Source: Phycisphaeraceae bacterium
GTDB lineage: Bacteria > Planctomycetota > Phycisphaerae > Phycisphaerales > Phycisphaeraceae
Direction of reading: 5' to 3'
DNA length: 6,146 bases
Assembly: GCA_003552605.1 (NCBI GenBank)
Contig: PUNN01000399.1
Span: forward strand, 1 to 6,146
Both the position numbers and the translations under genes were made by a program. Positions within the stretch are counted from its first letter, which is position 1; the number at the start of each line of letters is the position of its first letter. The notes below the pieces were generated by a model. The model had not been told where the DNA came from, searched no databases, and saw only the letters and a program-made list of their open reading frames with translations. Below, piece by piece: positions 5,553 to 6,146 of this stretch.

Positions 5553-6146
5553 CTCACACTCGAGGAGGCCGCCGACCGGCTTGGGGTCGAATACAAGACG
5601 GTCTATCGCCTTGTCCGGCAGGGTGAATTGCCTGCTGGAAAGGTCGGTCGGGTTTATCGCATTCGCTCGGATGATCTCGAAGCCTATTTCGACAAGCAGA
5701 AGCGGCTTGTCGGAGAGCAGTCTCGGCAGGGCTTTCGGGGGCTGGAGGCCGGGAGAGGGGCTGATCGCTCCGGGCGAACTGGGGGGGACGCGGGCTTCCG
5801 GGAAGGGGGAGGGGTACATTCCGGTGAGGCCGGCCGGCCTGTCTTAGGGTTCGATTGCGCGGCCTGTGGGCAGCGCATGCTCAGTGATCTGTCGGTCGGC
5901 GGGCTTTGTCTCGATACGGGACGTCCCATCTGTCAGGCGTGCTGGTCAGTGCGGAAGGTGCGTCGGGTCAACGAGGTGGGCGCGCGTAAGGGATCGGTCG
6001 GCCTCACCGGGCGGGCCGGGGGCGAGCAGGCCCCCGGGGACGAGGGCTCGGGCGATGCCGATGCCCGCGCCGCCGCTTCGGCCCGCGACATGGGGCCGCA
6101 ACGGGAGCAATCGCCGGCGCAGACTGTTGAGCAGATCCGCGAGGAA
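5541..6146 (+). CDS. Excisionase-type HTH protein with cysteine-rich module (3' end outside window)
   Basis: The frame is open from 5505 to the last base. With ATG 5541 it gives 202 residues and no stop. In-frame ATG 5529 and ATG 5547 are alternatives. None has a strong ribosome site; a weak GAG 7 bases upstream slightly favours 5541. Residues about 4-53 (YLTLEEAADRLGV, then KTVYRLVRQGELPAGKVGR, then RIRSDDLEAYF) are a classic MerR/excisionase-type winged helix (HTH_17-like): first helix, recognition helix, wing, and the closing D-L-E-A-Y-F helix. Despite the family name, most such proteins are not phage excisionases, and no integrase is nearby. A Gly/Arg/Glu-rich linker (about 58-100) follows, then C106-x2-C109, C123 and C131-x2-C134-W, likely one structural zinc site with a spare cysteine. 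After about 145 the sequence is again low-complexity. It is probably a DNA-binding regulator or adaptor. Its targets cannot be read from the window. Confidence 0.85.
   Translation, partial: MAMYLTLEEAADRLGVEYKTVYRLVRQGELPAGKVGRVYRIRSDDLEAYFDKQKRLVGEQSRQGFRGLEAGRGADRSGRTGGDAGFREGGGVHSGEAGRPVLGFDCAACGQRMLSDLSVGGLCLDTGRPICQACWSVRKVRRVNEVGARKGSVGLTGRAGGEQAPGDEGSGDADARAAASARDMGPQREQSPAQTVEQIREE

Noticed and set aside
5541..5700. Phage or integrative-element excisionase (xis)
   Set aside because: The HTH is of excisionase type, but no integrase, attachment site or other phage gene is visible, and the long extra C-terminal region does not fit a typical xis.

Overview
The window is GC-rich, densely coding DNA with every supported gene on the plus strand. 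It holds six genes, two of them cut by the window edges, and one 719-base stretch without a gene. A transmembrane Hanks-type Ser/Thr kinase next to an FHA protein, a TPR tail, an excisionase-type helix-turn-helix protein and long repeat-bearing intergenic DNA together suggest a large-genome environmental bacterium. Planctomycetota (Phycisphaerae-like) is my best guess, but this is inference: there is no rRNA or marker gene to prove it. No tRNA, rRNA, CRISPR array, transposase or phage gene was seen.

Layout. Bases 1-369 are the C-terminal end of a TPR-repeat protein, followed by a hairpin that may be its terminator. After a leader with a possible promoter comes a two-gene unit at 560-1604: a HELRH zinc-metallopeptidase-like protein with a three-helix membrane tail, then a 70-residue protein with a single C-terminal membrane segment. 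The ribosome-binding site of the small gene overlaps the stop codon of the first. Bases 1605-2323 carry no convincing gene but hold a perfect 8-bp hairpin and a roughly 185-base imperfect inverted repeat that looks like a REP/MITE-type element.

Bases 2324-5372 hold a signalling pair: a zinc-ribbon protein with an unassigned middle domain and two C-terminal FHA modules (the second degenerate), then a membrane-anchored Ser/Thr kinase with an unusually long activation segment. The gap between them is 70 bases without an obvious terminator, so they probably share a transcript, and the FHA protein is the natural candidate reader or scaffold for the kinase. An AT-richer intergenic segment (5373-5540) carries a possible terminator, a promoter-like TTGACA site and an inverted repeat. 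It leads into a gene that runs off the right edge and encodes an excisionase-type HTH followed by a low-complexity linker and a cysteine-rich, probably zinc-binding, module.

The most interesting material is the zinc-ribbon/FHA plus kinase pair with its unusual domain details, the metallopeptidase with its coupled small membrane protein, and the HTH/zinc protein with an inverted repeat over its start. I see no proof that these units form one system. They may simply be neighbouring regulatory genes.
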